64,000 nucleotides of DNA from the NCBI GenBank assembly GCA_019054805.1, contig JAHQIY010000034.1, forward strand, positions 248,001 through 312,000, in the 5' to 3' direction. A model generated the notes under the pieces. The model had not been told where the DNA came from, made no database searches, and saw only the letters and a program-made list of their open reading frames with translations. The stretch comes from Brachionus manjavacas. Lineage: Eukaryota > Rotifera > Eurotatoria > Ploima > Brachionidae. The position numbers and the translations under genes were made by a program. Of this stretch, positions 41,301 to 50,724 are shown piece after piece. Within the stretch, counting starts at the first letter, position 1. Each line of letters opens with the position of its first letter.

Positions 41301-41826
41301 TCAAACTTCAAATGAAAAATTATCTATCGATAATTTAAATGGTGTATATTTTGTTTCACAGCTAGAAATGGAGGAAATTTTGAGAGAAGTAAACGAAAAA
41401 TTTTTTTCCGATAAAAAAACAAACTTAAACGAAAAAGGTTACCAAATTTTGAATAATTATGGAAACAAATTGATCAGCGAAAGCTCAAATAGTAAAATGA
41501 AAAATGGAAATTTTGAAAGAAGAAGAAATAATGCGAAAAAATTATTCAATAATTTGCATTCAAAATCTCTTTCTTATAAAAGCTATGGGTCTGAATCAAA
41601 ATCGACCAAGAGTTTAAATCAACAAAACATAACATCAATAAAATCATCTTCAGTTTTAGTAAAATCAGCAAGTTCAATACCATCAAAAAGCAATTGCGAT
41701 GAAGTAAGAGGCTATCCTGAAATTAAGCTACGACTTAATTTTCCTGGATCTCCTGAAAAGTATCTGCTACCTATACGCTTTCCTAAACTGTATAGAAGGC
41801 TTATTAGAAAACTAAAAGACTTCTAA
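26339..41826 (+). CDS. Large WD40-repeat protein, WDR87/WDR97-like (5' end unsettled)
   Basis: I read 14 or more exons: about 26339-26438, 26495-26581, 28084-28193, 28248-28367, 29415-29795, 29858-29986, 32567-32803, 35935-36463, 36513-36603, 36655-36763, 39354-39508, 39558-39682, 39735-40026 and 40076-41826. All joins keep phase except 28367 to 29415, where two nucleotides (mod 3) are missing, so a small exon may be overlooked. The N-terminal half is WD40 repeats. Examples are FITGSMDNSIKIWSTTGDC, FLSASLDGSIKMWSLD, ILAVGEEKSVRIYDSQ and SKDGQIKIWNQTKK, fitting one or two beta-propellers. The last exon encodes about 580 low-complexity, lysine/serine/asparagine-rich residues ending IRFPKLYRRLIRKLKDF. 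This propeller-plus-disordered-tail layout resembles WDR87/WDR97, proteins of ciliated and sperm cells; that assignment is an inference. AATAAA lies six bases after the stop (41832). Confidence 0.75.
27116..28042. mobile_element. MITE with ~110-bp terminal inverted repeats (WD40 gene intron)
   Basis: The ends begin CAGTATTGGCCTGACACG and, inverted, CAGTATTGACTTGACACG. Similarity continues inward for about 110 bp. It is flanked by TATT on both sides, a possible 4-bp target duplication. There is no transposase. The right end lies 42 bp before a coding exon. Confidence 0.7.
28436..28480 (-). repeat. Retroposon-like tail (CTGTACAGATTTACAAATAA type)
   Basis: The minus strand reads TCGCTCTGTACAG, then ATTTACAAATAAATAAAT. 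It is related to the tails at 57.2 and 60.7 kb. The body of the element was not recognised. Confidence 0.4.
30372..30868. mobile_element. MITE of 497 bp in WD40 gene intron
   Basis: The terminal inverted repeats are CAGTGCTGCTACGATACATG on the left and, inverted, CAGTGCTGATACGATACATG on the right. Similarity continues through GGTTCTGAGGTAAATTTAC. The interior is rich in TTTACGTAAA-like motifs and has no ORF. A related end starts at about 44375. Confidence 0.7.
32213..32346. mobile_element. Short MITE, copy 1 (WD40 gene intron)
   Basis: It begins TTGGCAAGTTTTTTTCTATT and ends with the inverted AAATAAAAACTTTCC. The whole of it aligns with 38567-38715 in a later intron of the same gene. It has no coding capacity. 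Confidence 0.6.
33050..33230. repeat. Dispersed repeat, inverted partner at 49990-50150
   Basis: The segment containing TTATATTTTCGAGGAGCAGA and GGAGCAAAAATATTTTT is found again in reverse orientation at about 49990-50150. No ends or coding sequence are clear. Confidence 0.45.
33560..34679 (-). mobile_element. MULE transposase C-terminal ORF with SWIM zinc finger and AT-hook
   Basis: The intact part, 34679-34095, encodes 194 residues. They contain SFDEFIKWSNSHKKVEI, then a SWIM-type zinc-binding motif (CSCQFWKKKFVCKH, C-x-C-x8-C-x-H), then basic sequence, and end with an AT-hook, KRGRGRPKKT. MULE transposases carry this SWIM-plus-AT-hook tail, so this is most likely the 3' portion of such a gene. 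The DDE core is missing here. Downstream on the same strand (33880-33560), further coding-like sequence (WLESYDPNK, YEDIHEAFDE, ETTLAANSYNSAVIPFNN) is interrupted by stops. It lies in an intron of the WD40 gene, antisense to it. A domesticated protein is less likely. Confidence 0.6.
33884..33990. repeat. Tandem repeat, 39-bp unit
   Basis: A unit containing ACATTTAAGTAACATTTAAT and CAATGACAATTAAT is repeated about two and a half times with period 39 and nearly no change. Confidence 0.8.
34664..35036. repeat. Near-perfect ~70-bp inverted repeat at the 5' end of the MULE ORF
   Basis: 34664-34744 (GGCTTATATTTTCC ... GAGAAGCAAGTCGAATATT) recurs inverted at 34956-35036, with about 210 bp between. 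The left arm overlaps the first codons of the MULE-derived ORF. The arms are much better conserved than nearby element ends, so the inversion looks fairly young. Confidence 0.75.
35139..35588. mobile_element. MITE with TTACTTGACATGT ends
   Basis: The left end TTACTTGACATGTCATGTC and the inverted right end TTACTTGACATGTTATGTC bracket about 450 bp without coding sequence, in an intron of the WD40 gene. The left end itself contains a palindrome, CTTGACATGTCATGTCAAG. Confidence 0.55.
36981..37314. mobile_element. Foldback element with ~70-bp near-identical arms
   Basis: The left arm runs GAAGTTGATGATCAATTCAA through TTATCTTTAGCTGTTAAAAT. It reappears inverted at 37246-37314 with only a few differences. 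The 334-bp element has no ORF and lies in a WD40 gene intron. Confidence 0.75.
37620..38310 (-). pseudogene. CR1-like LINE, RT C-terminal fragment
   Basis: The minus strand reads LQNDIDKVCKWSEDWSIQLN, AEKCKVLHIGHSNKKFNYSI and, after a deletion, RHLDYSERLSKL, KTRRVRGDLSQMFKIVNG and FFINRVVNEWNKLPEEIINS. It lacks the catalytic core and is 5' truncated. The 3' end finishes in a TAC/TAG trinucleotide run at 37622-37640. It lies antisense in a WD40 gene intron. Confidence 0.75.
38567..38715. mobile_element. Short MITE, copy 2 (WD40 gene intron)
   Basis: It begins TTGGCAAGTTTTTTTTTCTA and ends with the inverted TAGAAAAAAAAACTTGCCA. It aligns over its length with 32213-32346. Confidence 0.65.
38825..39345 (+). 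mobile_element. Internally deleted MULE derivative
   Basis: The reading frame around 38965-39075 gives THFHADATYKLVWKEFPIL, then IDKERVRHPFGLRV. This is the start of the MULE DDE domain, with the first acidic residue in HADATYKL. The next 200 bp (39120-39345) are non-coding and align with 62080-62270, the region after another MULE C-terminus. The middle of the transposase is therefore deleted. It ends just before a coding exon of the WD40 gene at 39354. Confidence 0.55.
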
Positions 41827-42480
41827 AAAGCAATAAAAATTTAAACGAAAAATTTTTAATTTATTAAAATATTTCTATTCCCTTTTTTTATTACAATTAA
41901 ACAATTATCTAACTTAAAAATAAATAAGATCTTTATTTTATTTTTTTAAATATTTAAATAGTAGAAACCGCTGGGTTGAGCATCTCTCACAAAAAAATCA
42001 AAAAAAATCTAAAAGAAAAATACGGAAATGTCAAAAAAGCGAACTGTAATAGAAACTGGACGATAAAAATGAATGCAAGAATTTTTAGTCTTCGAGCTAG
42101 GAGATCAAATAATTTTGCCAAAAAATAGCTTAAGAAATGAGAAGTTTCCGGAATCTCCGAAATTCTCGTATCCATTTAGATTAACATTGCTATTAAGCCG
42201 ACATTTAAACCAAGAAGTTTTTGGTTATGGGTATTGAGTTCGATAGAGTTTAAAGTTTCAAAATGTAAAATATATAACTCTTATACCTGATGATTGGAAA
42301 AATATTGGAAAAGAATTAAAAATAAAACTTATTAAGTCATAAAATGGGCAAATTTGATTTTAAAAATGTTTTATCAATTGACAACAGGCAAAATTTAGAT
42401 AAATGAAAAATTATTGGCATTTAACAATTATTTAACTATTTTAATTATTCTTATTAGATTAATATTTTAAGAATAATTTA
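41827..42480. other. 3' flank of the WD40 gene
   Basis: A polyadenylation-type AATAAA sits at 41832. Beyond it is AT-rich sequence without a recognised gene or repeat. Confidence 0.4.
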
Positions 42481-42780
42481 AATACGATTTGTCTGAAGTT
42501 TTAATCAATAAAACAAAAGCATATCATAACGTTATGAAAAGTATTGCAGCGATTAACCAACTTTCTGATAATTTAGCTTTACAAAAAGATATAGATTCCG
42601 TTTCAAGCTGGGCGATTACCTGGGCTACTTTTTTAAACTTTAAAAAATGTAATAAGTTAAAGTTCACGAAATTCAAAACTTTAGTGCTATCTGAATTTCA
42701 CATTTTTGACTCAAAATTCGTTATCTCAAAAACCACAAAAAAAAATTTTTTACACCTAGGGTTCCAAAAATAGCAAACCC
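42480..42780 (+). pseudogene. LINE RT fragment
   Basis: An open frame at 42489-42773 contains LALQKDIDSVSSWAITWATF, then NFKKCNKLKFT. This resembles the LQ-D-I-D-x-W-x-x-W-x-x-x-F-N-x-x-K-C block that follows the YADD motif in non-LTR reverse transcriptases. No YADD is present, so it is a small remnant. The assignment is by local similarity only. Confidence 0.45.
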
Positions 42781-43384
42781 TTTAAAAAGTTGTTGTTCTT
42801 TAAGACTCAAAATCTAAAAGATAAAACTTAAATATACTAAAAAAGTATATATATTCTGAAAGAGCATAAAATTCTCTACATGCTAATGTAATTTAGAAAA
42901 AAAAAAGGGTGTGGCGGTTTTTGTTGGCTAAAAAAAGGAAAAAAATGTGTTTTTTCTGGTTTAAATCGTATCTCCTCCGAGGGATCAATTATGATCCGAT
43001 TTTTTTTTTTTTTTAAATCTAGACAAAATTCTGAACAATTCTTTGGTTTTACTTTTTTATTTAATTGCTTTATTTTTCTTAAAAAATCTCTTCAATCATG
43101 TGATTTTTAAAAAATTTGTATATTAATATTCTATTGATATTTTTTTTTCTAAATTTTACTAAAAACTTGTAACAAATAAAATTTGGTGAATTTATTAAAG
43201 TTTGTACAGTTTAACGTTGTAAGACACAGAATGATCTTGATGTGTCTCGAAAGCTTGCTTGAAAAGGGTCAGTTATTTCGTAAAACAAGCAACTAATATT
43301 GATCCACTTTCTGAAAAATTATTTTCTGAAAAATTATGCAAAATTTGGAAAAATTAAGCTAAATAGAACTGTGATATTTGAATC

Positions 43385-44375
43385 ACTAGATGTAAGAGGC
43401 GTTCGATTTGCTTGTAGTTTACACAAAGATTGTGGTGAGTGCGCTTAATGCAACAATAAACACTGTAAAATTAGAACCAAAGGAGATAGTGGGATATTGA
43501 AAGAAGCTGGTGAAGTGTTTGAAAAAAATGGTCAAATGTGTCGAGAATAATAACTATAACTGCGGTTCAAAAACAAAATTTAGCATTGAACAGGAACGAG
43601 TTGGAAACAAGAAATACCAGGCTTTAGTTTGATCTAAAGTTGCTAAACATTTACAAAGATCTTGATCCAACACAGCAAATTCAGGTTATAAGCATGCTTA
43701 AAAAGTACCAGGCTGTGTTTAAATGGGACAAAGATTCTAATGGCTTGACAAAATTGATTCAACACAAAATAGTTACAACAATTGATATACCAATCAGACA
43801 GCGGCAGTATCGATGTCTCAAGAATACTTCTGAGCCGCTTGTTTCAAAAATTTTAAGTCTGGAATGCGAAAGCAAATAAAGAATTATTGACAGAGTTGCG
43901 ACATTTGTTAAATATTCAAGAATGGTGGTCCAAGTTGTCGTGCTGCTTTGAAACAAATTATCATCTCAAGGCCATGGCAGTTGATTGCAATAGACTTTAT
44001 AGTTCCACTAATTCAAACACTAAGGGGGAACCTTTACATCGTTCTAGCTATAAATTATTTTTCAAAGATTCTAGAAGGAAAGGTGTTGACAACTTTTACC
44101 AATTCCTCAAACACAAACTTATTCGTTTGTGTTTGAGGAATTGGTATGTCAATATGGAGTATTCGACTTGTTGCTTCGTGTCCAAGGGTCATACTTTGAA
44201 AGGGCAGTGTTGAAGCAACTATGCGACGCAAAGGAATTTCAAAACGACGTACATTTGCGTACCATCCTGAGTGTAATGGCTTAATAGAAAGAACAAATAG
44301 AACCATTAAACAAATTTTAAGGGTTTATGTACATGACGCTCAAATGGACTGGTACATTCACTTGAAACAAGTTAC
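43385..44375 (+). mobile_element. Ty3/Gypsy-type LTR retrotransposon fossil (pol fragment)
   Basis: Pieces of pol are recognisable. One lies upstream of the reverse transcriptase (around 43640-43800). Two fit the integrase (around 43970-44100 and 44250-44370). No long terminal repeats, gag or env were found. The copy is old, heavily decayed and broken in several places. A MITE-like end starts at about 44375, apparently inserted into it. Confidence 0.6.
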
Positions 44376-44620
44376 AGAGCTGCTACGATTCCTTGAAATC
44401 GTCATATTTTACCATATTTTACGTAAAATAGGGTAATCTAAAAATCATTATTCATCGTAAATTATCTACAATTATTGTAAAATTCAGTGAAAAAAAAATT
44501 CAAAAATTTTAGAAAAAGTAAAAATAATAAAATTTGATTGAATTTTTTGACGAAAATTGATGTAAATTTCGGTAAATTTTTGTAAAAAAAGGTGAAAATT
44601 GGTGAAAAATCAACAAAAAA
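44375..44620 (+). repeat. MITE-related end inserted in the Ty3/Gypsy fossil
   Basis: CAGAGCTGCTACGATTCCTT resembles the terminus of the MITE at 30372. It is followed by TTTACGTAAA-like motifs and repeated GTAAATTT/GTGAAAATT, as inside that element. The opposite end could not be placed. Confidence 0.4.
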
Positions 44621-44699
44621 GAAAAATGGGTTTTTAATTTATTATTTTTATTATTATATCTTTAGGTCGTTATATATATTTTAAGTGGATATTTAATCT

Positions 44700-44998
44700 A
44701 TTGATTAGATTCTATTTATTTATTTTTTTGGAAAAATGGTTTTTAAATTTACATAGTTAATATTATTTAAATTTAAATAGTATCGACATAAAAGTGAGCC
44801 ATTTTTTGAATCGTTTTCTTGATGAAGTTTGAAATTAAAATCATATATTTTTGAACCGAAAGGAAATAAAAAATCCATTTCCTTTATTAATCGTATTTTT
44901 GGCGGTCTAAAAATTAGACCGCTTGGCTGACCGGACAAACGACCGCAAAAAACCGTCCGTGTATTGGACCGGTTAGTTTTGACCGTATCCAACACTAC
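44700..44998 (-). repeat. GC-rich foldback repeat, copy 2
   Basis: Read on the minus strand it starts TAGTGTTGGATACGG and continues with CCGGTCCAATACACGGACGG, as in 9839-9920. GGCGGTC and GACCGCC motifs are clustered at 44898-44998. The other end is unclear. Confidence 0.6.
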
Positions 44999-44999
44999 T

Positions 45000-45660
45000 A
45001 TTTACACATGTAAAATTTCATTAAATAATCTGAAAAAAATTTTCAAACTTTTAACCATCTAGTTAATTTTTCTAGATGACTTGAATATTTAAGTTTTTTT
45101 AACTTTAAAAAAAATTATGAATTTTAAATAAAGTTTTAGATTTTATTTTTCAATTTTTAAAATTACATCCTATTTTAATATAATTTAAATAGCTTTGTTT
45201 GACCATTTTCAAATTCGCCAATTCCAGGTGCCTTTATAAGTGGCTTATATTCCATCAAAGCATTCATAGTCAATGGAGGAAACTTGCTTGTAGTCTTTAG
45301 CTTAATTTCTTAGAATAAAAATTAGTTTTATTTAAATTTCAAAAATAGACACTAATGGATAACTTTTTGTTTTAATTATTGTTTCAATTATAACTTTATG
45401 ATTCTTTTATTTTTAAAGTTGAACTTAAGAGTTTAAATCAAAACTTTTTATTTTGTAATTTTATAATTTTTGAGAAAGTTATGCTTAATTTTGATATTTT
45501 AATTTGAAGCTGAATTTTTACTAGTATTAAACATCGACTTGTATTTTTTGATGATAAGAAAATTATTTTTCTGCTTCAAAATAAAAAATAAAAAATGACA
45601 TCAAATTTAACACCTTGATTAAAAAAAAAATAAATGATGTCTAAATATGTACTCCTGATG
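45000..45660. other. AT-rich stretch without recognised content
   Basis: No gene or element end was recognised between the GC-rich repeat and the next LINE fragment. Confidence 0.35.
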
Positions 45661-45664
45661 TCTA

Positions 45665-46160
45665 ATTGAGTCTAAATGAGTCCATGTACTAAAAAGGACT
45701 CGAACATTTTGGAACGAGTGCAAAGACGAGCTACGAAATTAGTGTTTAGTTTAAGAAATCTGGACTATGATAAAAGACTTATTATGTTAGAGTTGACGAC
45801 ACTCAAGACAAGACGAGATCGTGGAGACTTAATTGAAACCTTTAAAATAATGAATTGTTTTAGCGCAGCTAAATAGCAGAATCCGTACATTAAAAGCCAT
45901 GCACTAACAAGCGATGGTCCAGCTGGTGGAATCCGAGGATCATAAAAGATTGACCAAGCAAATGTAAAGGATCAAAGTGAGAGAGAACTTTCTAACAAAT
46001 AGAGTGGTGAATGCGTGGAACGAGTTTCCTATTAACATAATCTTTTTAAGACATATTTTAAAATCAGACAGCTACAATAGCAAGGCTAGATATAGCATTG
46101 CTCCGCAGTTAGTCTGCTTTAGCTTTGTATTATTATTATTATTATTATTATTATTACATA
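45665..46160 (+). pseudogene. CR1-like LINE, C-terminal fragment with (ATT)n tail
   Basis: The frame reads ILERVQRRATKLVFSLRNLD, then RLIMLELTTLKTRRDRGDL, IETFKIMN and, after frame changes, RENFLTNRVVNAWNEFP. This is the C-terminal block of CR1-like ORF2. It is the same subfamily as the copy in INTS1 intron 2 (both have a DGP block followed by K/R-x-x-FxTNR). It ends in an uninterrupted ATT array at about 46126-46155. Confidence 0.75.
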
Positions 46161-46433
46161 TTTTAACAATGCCATTTTTCTAATGTTACATAATAAATTA
46201 ATAACAAAACGATGAAAATAATAAAAGTGTAGATCTATTTAATAGATTGGGTACGATATCACAGATTCTCAAAATACTTGCGCGAAAATTTCTAAGATTT
46301 GCAACATAAAGTTTAATTTGGATGATTGGAAACAAAGTAAATTTACTCGTCCGTTTTGAAAGAAAAATTTGATGCATTAACATGTTGTTATCATTGCTTG
46401 TAGTGATAAGGAAATTGAATGGCATGAAAACGC

Positions 46434-46858
46434 AAAAGAAATAATAATAGCATGAAATAATCCGCTTTATATGTCAAGCGGAGTTAAAGTTCAAATTGAA
46501 GAAGATCAAGAAAAATTCAATTATAAGATTAAAAACAACTGGCAAGCAAAAGGTCAAGAAAAAATTAATTTTTATTTTCTTTTAATTAATTTTATTTTTT
46601 TATATCACTAAAAAAATTAATAAGCTTGCAAGAATGGACAAAAAAAGCTTTTTCTACGAAATTGGCTTTTTAACTAATAATGTTGACAACACATTCGAGG
46701 ATATGATCAATAGTGGACATAACATGGTTTACGAAGCACGGGCTAGAAATAGGACTGAGAGAGCTAAACAAGAAGTGACACAGGTAATAGATGCCTTGAA
46801 ACTGATCGGACCAAAAAGAATTGAAATGCTTAAAAAACTATTAAAAATTGAATTATAA
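46434..46858 (+). pseudogene. Orphan coding-like ORF, function unknown
   Basis: The open frame at 46634-46858 gives 74 residues beginning MDKKSFFYEIGFLTNNVDN and ending LKKLLKIEL. It contains VYEARARNRTERAKQEVTQV, a charged, probably helical stretch. Upstream, after a short AT-rich gap, another frame reads NNPLYMSSGVKVQIEEDQEK, then FNYKIKNNWQAKGQEK, with a stop before it. Codon use looks coding rather than random. It could be the last exons of a decaying gene or of a transposon ORF. A stem plus (AAATA)n tail follows at 47036-47105, which favours a retroposed or element origin. No family was recognised. Confidence 0.35.
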
Positions 46859-47035
46859 ATAATACTGTAAATATAAGCGAGCACTAAAAGTTGAGAGATA
46901 ATCTAAAACTTTTTATAATTTTTTTTTTAATTATGTTTATTTGCTTTCTTTTATTATTCGAGTTTTTGGTTTGTATTTTTTAATCGTTTGTTTGATTAAC
47001 TTAAATTTTTACATATAAAAGAGCTGGATGTCCAC

Positions 47036-47110
47036 GACTGACCGCCCAAGCCCCTAATCGCCTTAGTTGCGGCTATTTTTTTGCAAATAAAATAAATAAA
47101 TAAAAAAAAA
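47036..47110 (+). repeat. Retroposon-like 3' tail
   Basis: A GC-richer segment (GACTGACCGCCCAAGCCCC, then CGCCTTAGTTGCGGC) is followed by AAATAAAATAAATAAATAAA. The layout matches other tails in the window. Confidence 0.45.
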
Positions 47111-47394
47111 ATTAACCTTAATGGAATCAAGTATCATTCTTTATATTTTCTGTAGAAATAAAATAAAAAAATAAAAAAACAATTAAATATCATTTAAATA
47201 TGATACTCCCTCCAACATCGTGCAACATGAGGCTTTTGTTACTATTTCCTCTTTTTTTTCTGAAGCTTCAACTATATAAACATTTGTCACAAGTAACAAC
47301 CTATTTCAACATATGTCTTTTTAACTTTCTTTTCATTTTTTTTAGCTTATTTACTTAATTTTTTCTTAATTAATTATTTTATTATATTTATATT

Positions 47395-47440
47395 TTTTCA
47401 AAAGGAGCTTCATCTCGGCACAGATAATACAAACAAAAAA
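47395..47440 (+). repeat. Retroposon-like tail, degenerate
   Basis: AAAGGAGCTTCATCTCGGCA, then CAGATAATACAAACAAAA, is a diverged version of the GAGCATTAGCTCGGTACAG tail at 57.2 kb. Confidence 0.35.
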
Positions 47441-47461
47441 TTATTTAGTGTATTCATATTT

Positions 47462-49426
47462 TTAGAGCGGCATTAAATCTCTCAAACTCAAGTCTATAAC
47501 TAAAATTTCTGAATTTACTTTTTTAAAATCGAAAGATTTTTTAAATAAAAAATATGCAAAAATTAAATATAAATAAAATTAGGTTTAAATTAAAATCGAA
47601 TTAAAACAAAAACATTGTCCATATAAAGAAAAATAAAGTAAATACCTTTTTTAATATTAGGGCTTTCAATACAACCGTTTGTTTTCTTTGATTTGGAAAT
47701 ATTCAATTCAGAATTACTTTTCGATTCACAGTTAAAATTTAGATAATGCTGAAAAGGTGATTCTTCAAGGAATTTTAGCTTTAATTTTTGTCTTTCGATC
47801 TTTGATTTTCCATCTTGATAACTTAGACCAACGATGTTGTAATCAACAGATTTACTAGTACAATTTTTTCTTAAGTTGGATTTGTGCTTTCGACTCATTA
47901 TTGGTGATGTATAAATATCAAGAAGTGATTTGGGTGTTTTGGGTGTAATTTCCTAAAATTAGACTTTAAATTGTCAACATTAGCTTTTTTTTTGTTAAAT
48001 ACATTTTTATAATCTTCAGGCGGAAGATATTTTAGAATGCTAATATTGTCCTTGTGACTCAGATTATTAGAATCTGTTTGATTCAAGACATTTGTACGAA
48101 TTTCGTTCATTTTGCTAGATCTATACATCAATTCGAGCTCATCTCGGTAAACTCTTGCTTTAACTACTCTTGACATGTCAATTGGATTTGTTACTTTGGC
48201 AATTTCTTCTTCTTGGTTTAGAAGATTTTTGTTGTTTCTTTCTTTTTGTTTTGTTGCTAACTGAAAACCAATTAGTTTGGAAAAAAAACTTAAAATCTCT
48301 ATTACTTTAACTTGTGAATAGTAGTCTATATTCTTTGAAATAAAATTATGTTATAAGATATTAAGAAAACTAAAAATCAAAAATTAACTTGGAGTTCTTT
48401 TTGAAGTTCGAAATTGTTTAAGTTACTAGTGGAATTTTCTCTTATGTTGTCCCATATTGCATAAGCAAACAGGCCTTTTTGATTTCCAGTTCGGATTTTT
48501 TTTTCGAAATTGCTGTTTTTATTTGATTCATTGGCATGTTCAATCATTCTACCAAGAATAAGTATTTTGTTTTTACGAAGAAAGCTTTATTAAAAGTTTA
48601 TAAAGTATTAGTTCAAAATTTAATTTTTCAAATTTGTTGATTGCAGTATAGGTAACTATAGAAATAGGTAATAATTTAGTCGATAATTATAAATTAGAAA
48701 TCTATTGAAAATTAAATTATTCCCTGTTCATAAAAAGTTTGTTTTCTTTTATAACTTTAATTTTCAAGTGTTTTAAGTTTACACTTTTATTTAAAAGAAT
48801 TCATTTACTTTATCGATTTGGACTAGTCCAGCTCTGGCTTCAGGTTGAGCTACTCCATGTTAATTAGTTTTTATTTCTTTTATTCAAAGGAAAACGCATC
48901 CATTTTACTATTCAAATAAAGTTTTTTTGCTTTTTTAATTAAAAGGCATAATGAATTTGCCTAATTAAAATTAATAAAATTCACATGAGCTTCTCAAAAT
49001 CTTAAGATATAGAATTTTTTCCAAAAATTTTTTTTGATATAGAATTTTATTAAATATTGATTTTATTTTTATGACAAATTAATATTTTCTAATAGACAAA
49101 AATAAAAATCAAAAAATTGAGAAATTTAGAGAAAAAAATATTTTTTTTTCGAAAGATGTAGCTTTTTTTTTTAAATTAAATGTTGATATCGAACACTTAA
49201 TGATAATTTTTTCTTTTTTTGATATTTAAAAACAAAATTTAAAAAAAAATTCTAAGTCAAGTCAGTGACTTGACTTTTAAAAGACTTTAAAATGACTTTT
49301 TTTTTTTTACTTTTTCCCAAGTCTGATTTTGAGTCTAATTTCGCATTTTACACACATACCAAATAACATGTCGCACGCTTGCATGTCCAAGAATTTTCTC
49401 AGAAGGCTGAGTAAGATGTTCTTTAG
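47462..49426 (-). CDS. Unrecognised charged protein, 3' exons (5' end not found)
   Basis: Five exons join in phase: 49426-49360, 48584-48389, 48260-48003, 47952-47646 and 47499-47462, with introns of 50 to about 775 nt. The product (about 288 residues visible) includes LTQPSEKILGHASVRHVICF, LRKNKILILGRMIEHANES, GLFAYAIWDNIRENS, a charged segment likely to form helix or coiled coil (LATKQKERNNKNLLNQEEE), MSRVVKARVYRDELELMYRS, ILKYLPPEDYKN and TPKTPKSLLDIYTSP. It ends IDLSLRDLMPL. The 50-nt intron at 48002-47953 restores the frame exactly. I do not recognise the family, and no enzyme motif, signal peptide or membrane segment is visible. Its first exons should lie between 49427 and the CCDC66-like stop at 53187. 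Confidence 0.65.
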
Positions 49427-49429
49427 CTA

Positions 49430-50150
49430 AATCTAAAGTTCATAAACTACAAAACGGCAAAAAATAAATTAGATAATGTATATTTAGCTAATGAGCTATA
49501 TTTGATCAAATCAATTTTAGTTTATTAAATTAATTCTTAATATTAAAAGAATTAGTACAGAGGTACATTTTCGGGATTAAGTTACTTTGTTAAATCTAAA
49601 GATAAAATCAAAATTCACATTGCAGAGTGAATACCATCTAAATGATACTATTTTAAGTGATTTTTGCATATTTTACCTTTAGATTTAACAAGGTATGTTA
49701 AATCCAAAAATTTGCCTCTTAAATTGATTCTATTAACGAATTAATTAATTTCGCAATTAATTTCATAATTTAAACCTTGGTTTAATCATTTTAAACATCA
49801 AAAACTGATCATAAATTTCAAAATGCCGATGGTGTCAGTGGGAGCGGTAACTGAGGTATCTCTTCCCAAGTCACGATGAATTGACTTGAACTAATACTTA
49901 CTCGCATCAGTGAACCAGACATGCTGATTCAGTCTGTACATTCAAAAATTTTGAATGATTAAGTTGGTTAATTGGTTAATTGAAATATTTGTCTATTTAT
50001 TATATATTTTTTTTAATTATAAAAAATATTTTTGCTCTTAATGATATCAACAAATGCTCCTTTTTTTTCTAATAAATAGTAATAAATCTACTCCTCGAAA
50101 ATATAAAAACTGCTTCCATTACTATTATTTTCCAAAATGAATTCAAACAA
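49430..50150. other. Repeat-containing stretch upstream of the unrecognised gene
   Basis: An inverted pair at about 49586-49695 (TTGTTAAATCTAAAGATAAA against ATTTTACCTTTAGATTTAAC) marks a roughly 110-bp MITE. The 49990-50150 part is the inverted copy of 33050-33230. No exon could be assigned. Confidence 0.45.
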
Positions 50151-50154
50151 CGAA

Positions 50155-50705
50155 AAGTATAGTCTAAAGTTGATCCGACCAAAGATTTATGGAAACATCC
50201 TAGTTTGTTTTGATTAGGACCCCATTTTTTGTTTGACAGTATCTTAATAATATTTAGCCTTTTATTGCAGCGTTCTTTAATTTCGTCTACCAGTAAATTT
50301 AAATTTAATTTAGAATCAAAATTAATACCAAGAAACTTTTTTTGTTATACACAATTAAACTAAATTTAAGCTTTATTCTTTTTATTAAATATTTATTAAA
50401 TTTAAATTTTATTTTTGAATGAATAAAGTGTTAATGGGTCTTTTATGAACAGGTGCACTAGCTTGTTGATTTCTTTTTGGCTTTTGTTCTAGTTCATTTA
50501 CACTAGATGTCCTTGAGTCTAGGAAAGTTCTAATCCAGTTAGTCAAGTAATGAGGTGGACTCATTTTAATCAATTTATAAAGTAAACCTTCATGTATAAT
50601 CTTATCAAAGGCTTTGAAATATCAAAAAATAGGGAACAAACTCTTTTTTTTCTATTAAATGACTTTTCTAAAATATTATTAATTCATTTGGGCAGATTGG
50701 GTCAC
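50155..50705 (-). pseudogene. LINE RT fragment, second family (minus)
   Basis: The minus strand reads KKRVCSLFFDISKAFDKIIH, EGLLYKLIKMSPPHYLTNW, and then, beyond a deletion, KKFLGINFDSKLNLN, EIKERCNKRLNIIKIL and FHKSLVGSTLDY. The first piece is RT motif A, and the last pieces match the plus-strand copy at 23645. Internally deleted and broken. Confidence 0.7.
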
Positions 50706-50724
50706 TAGAACTACACTTATTATA

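Noticed and set aside
44720-44995. 91-residue minus-strand frame beginning in the GC-rich repeat
   Set aside because: The start is translated repeat sequence, and the second copy of the repeat does not keep the frame open.
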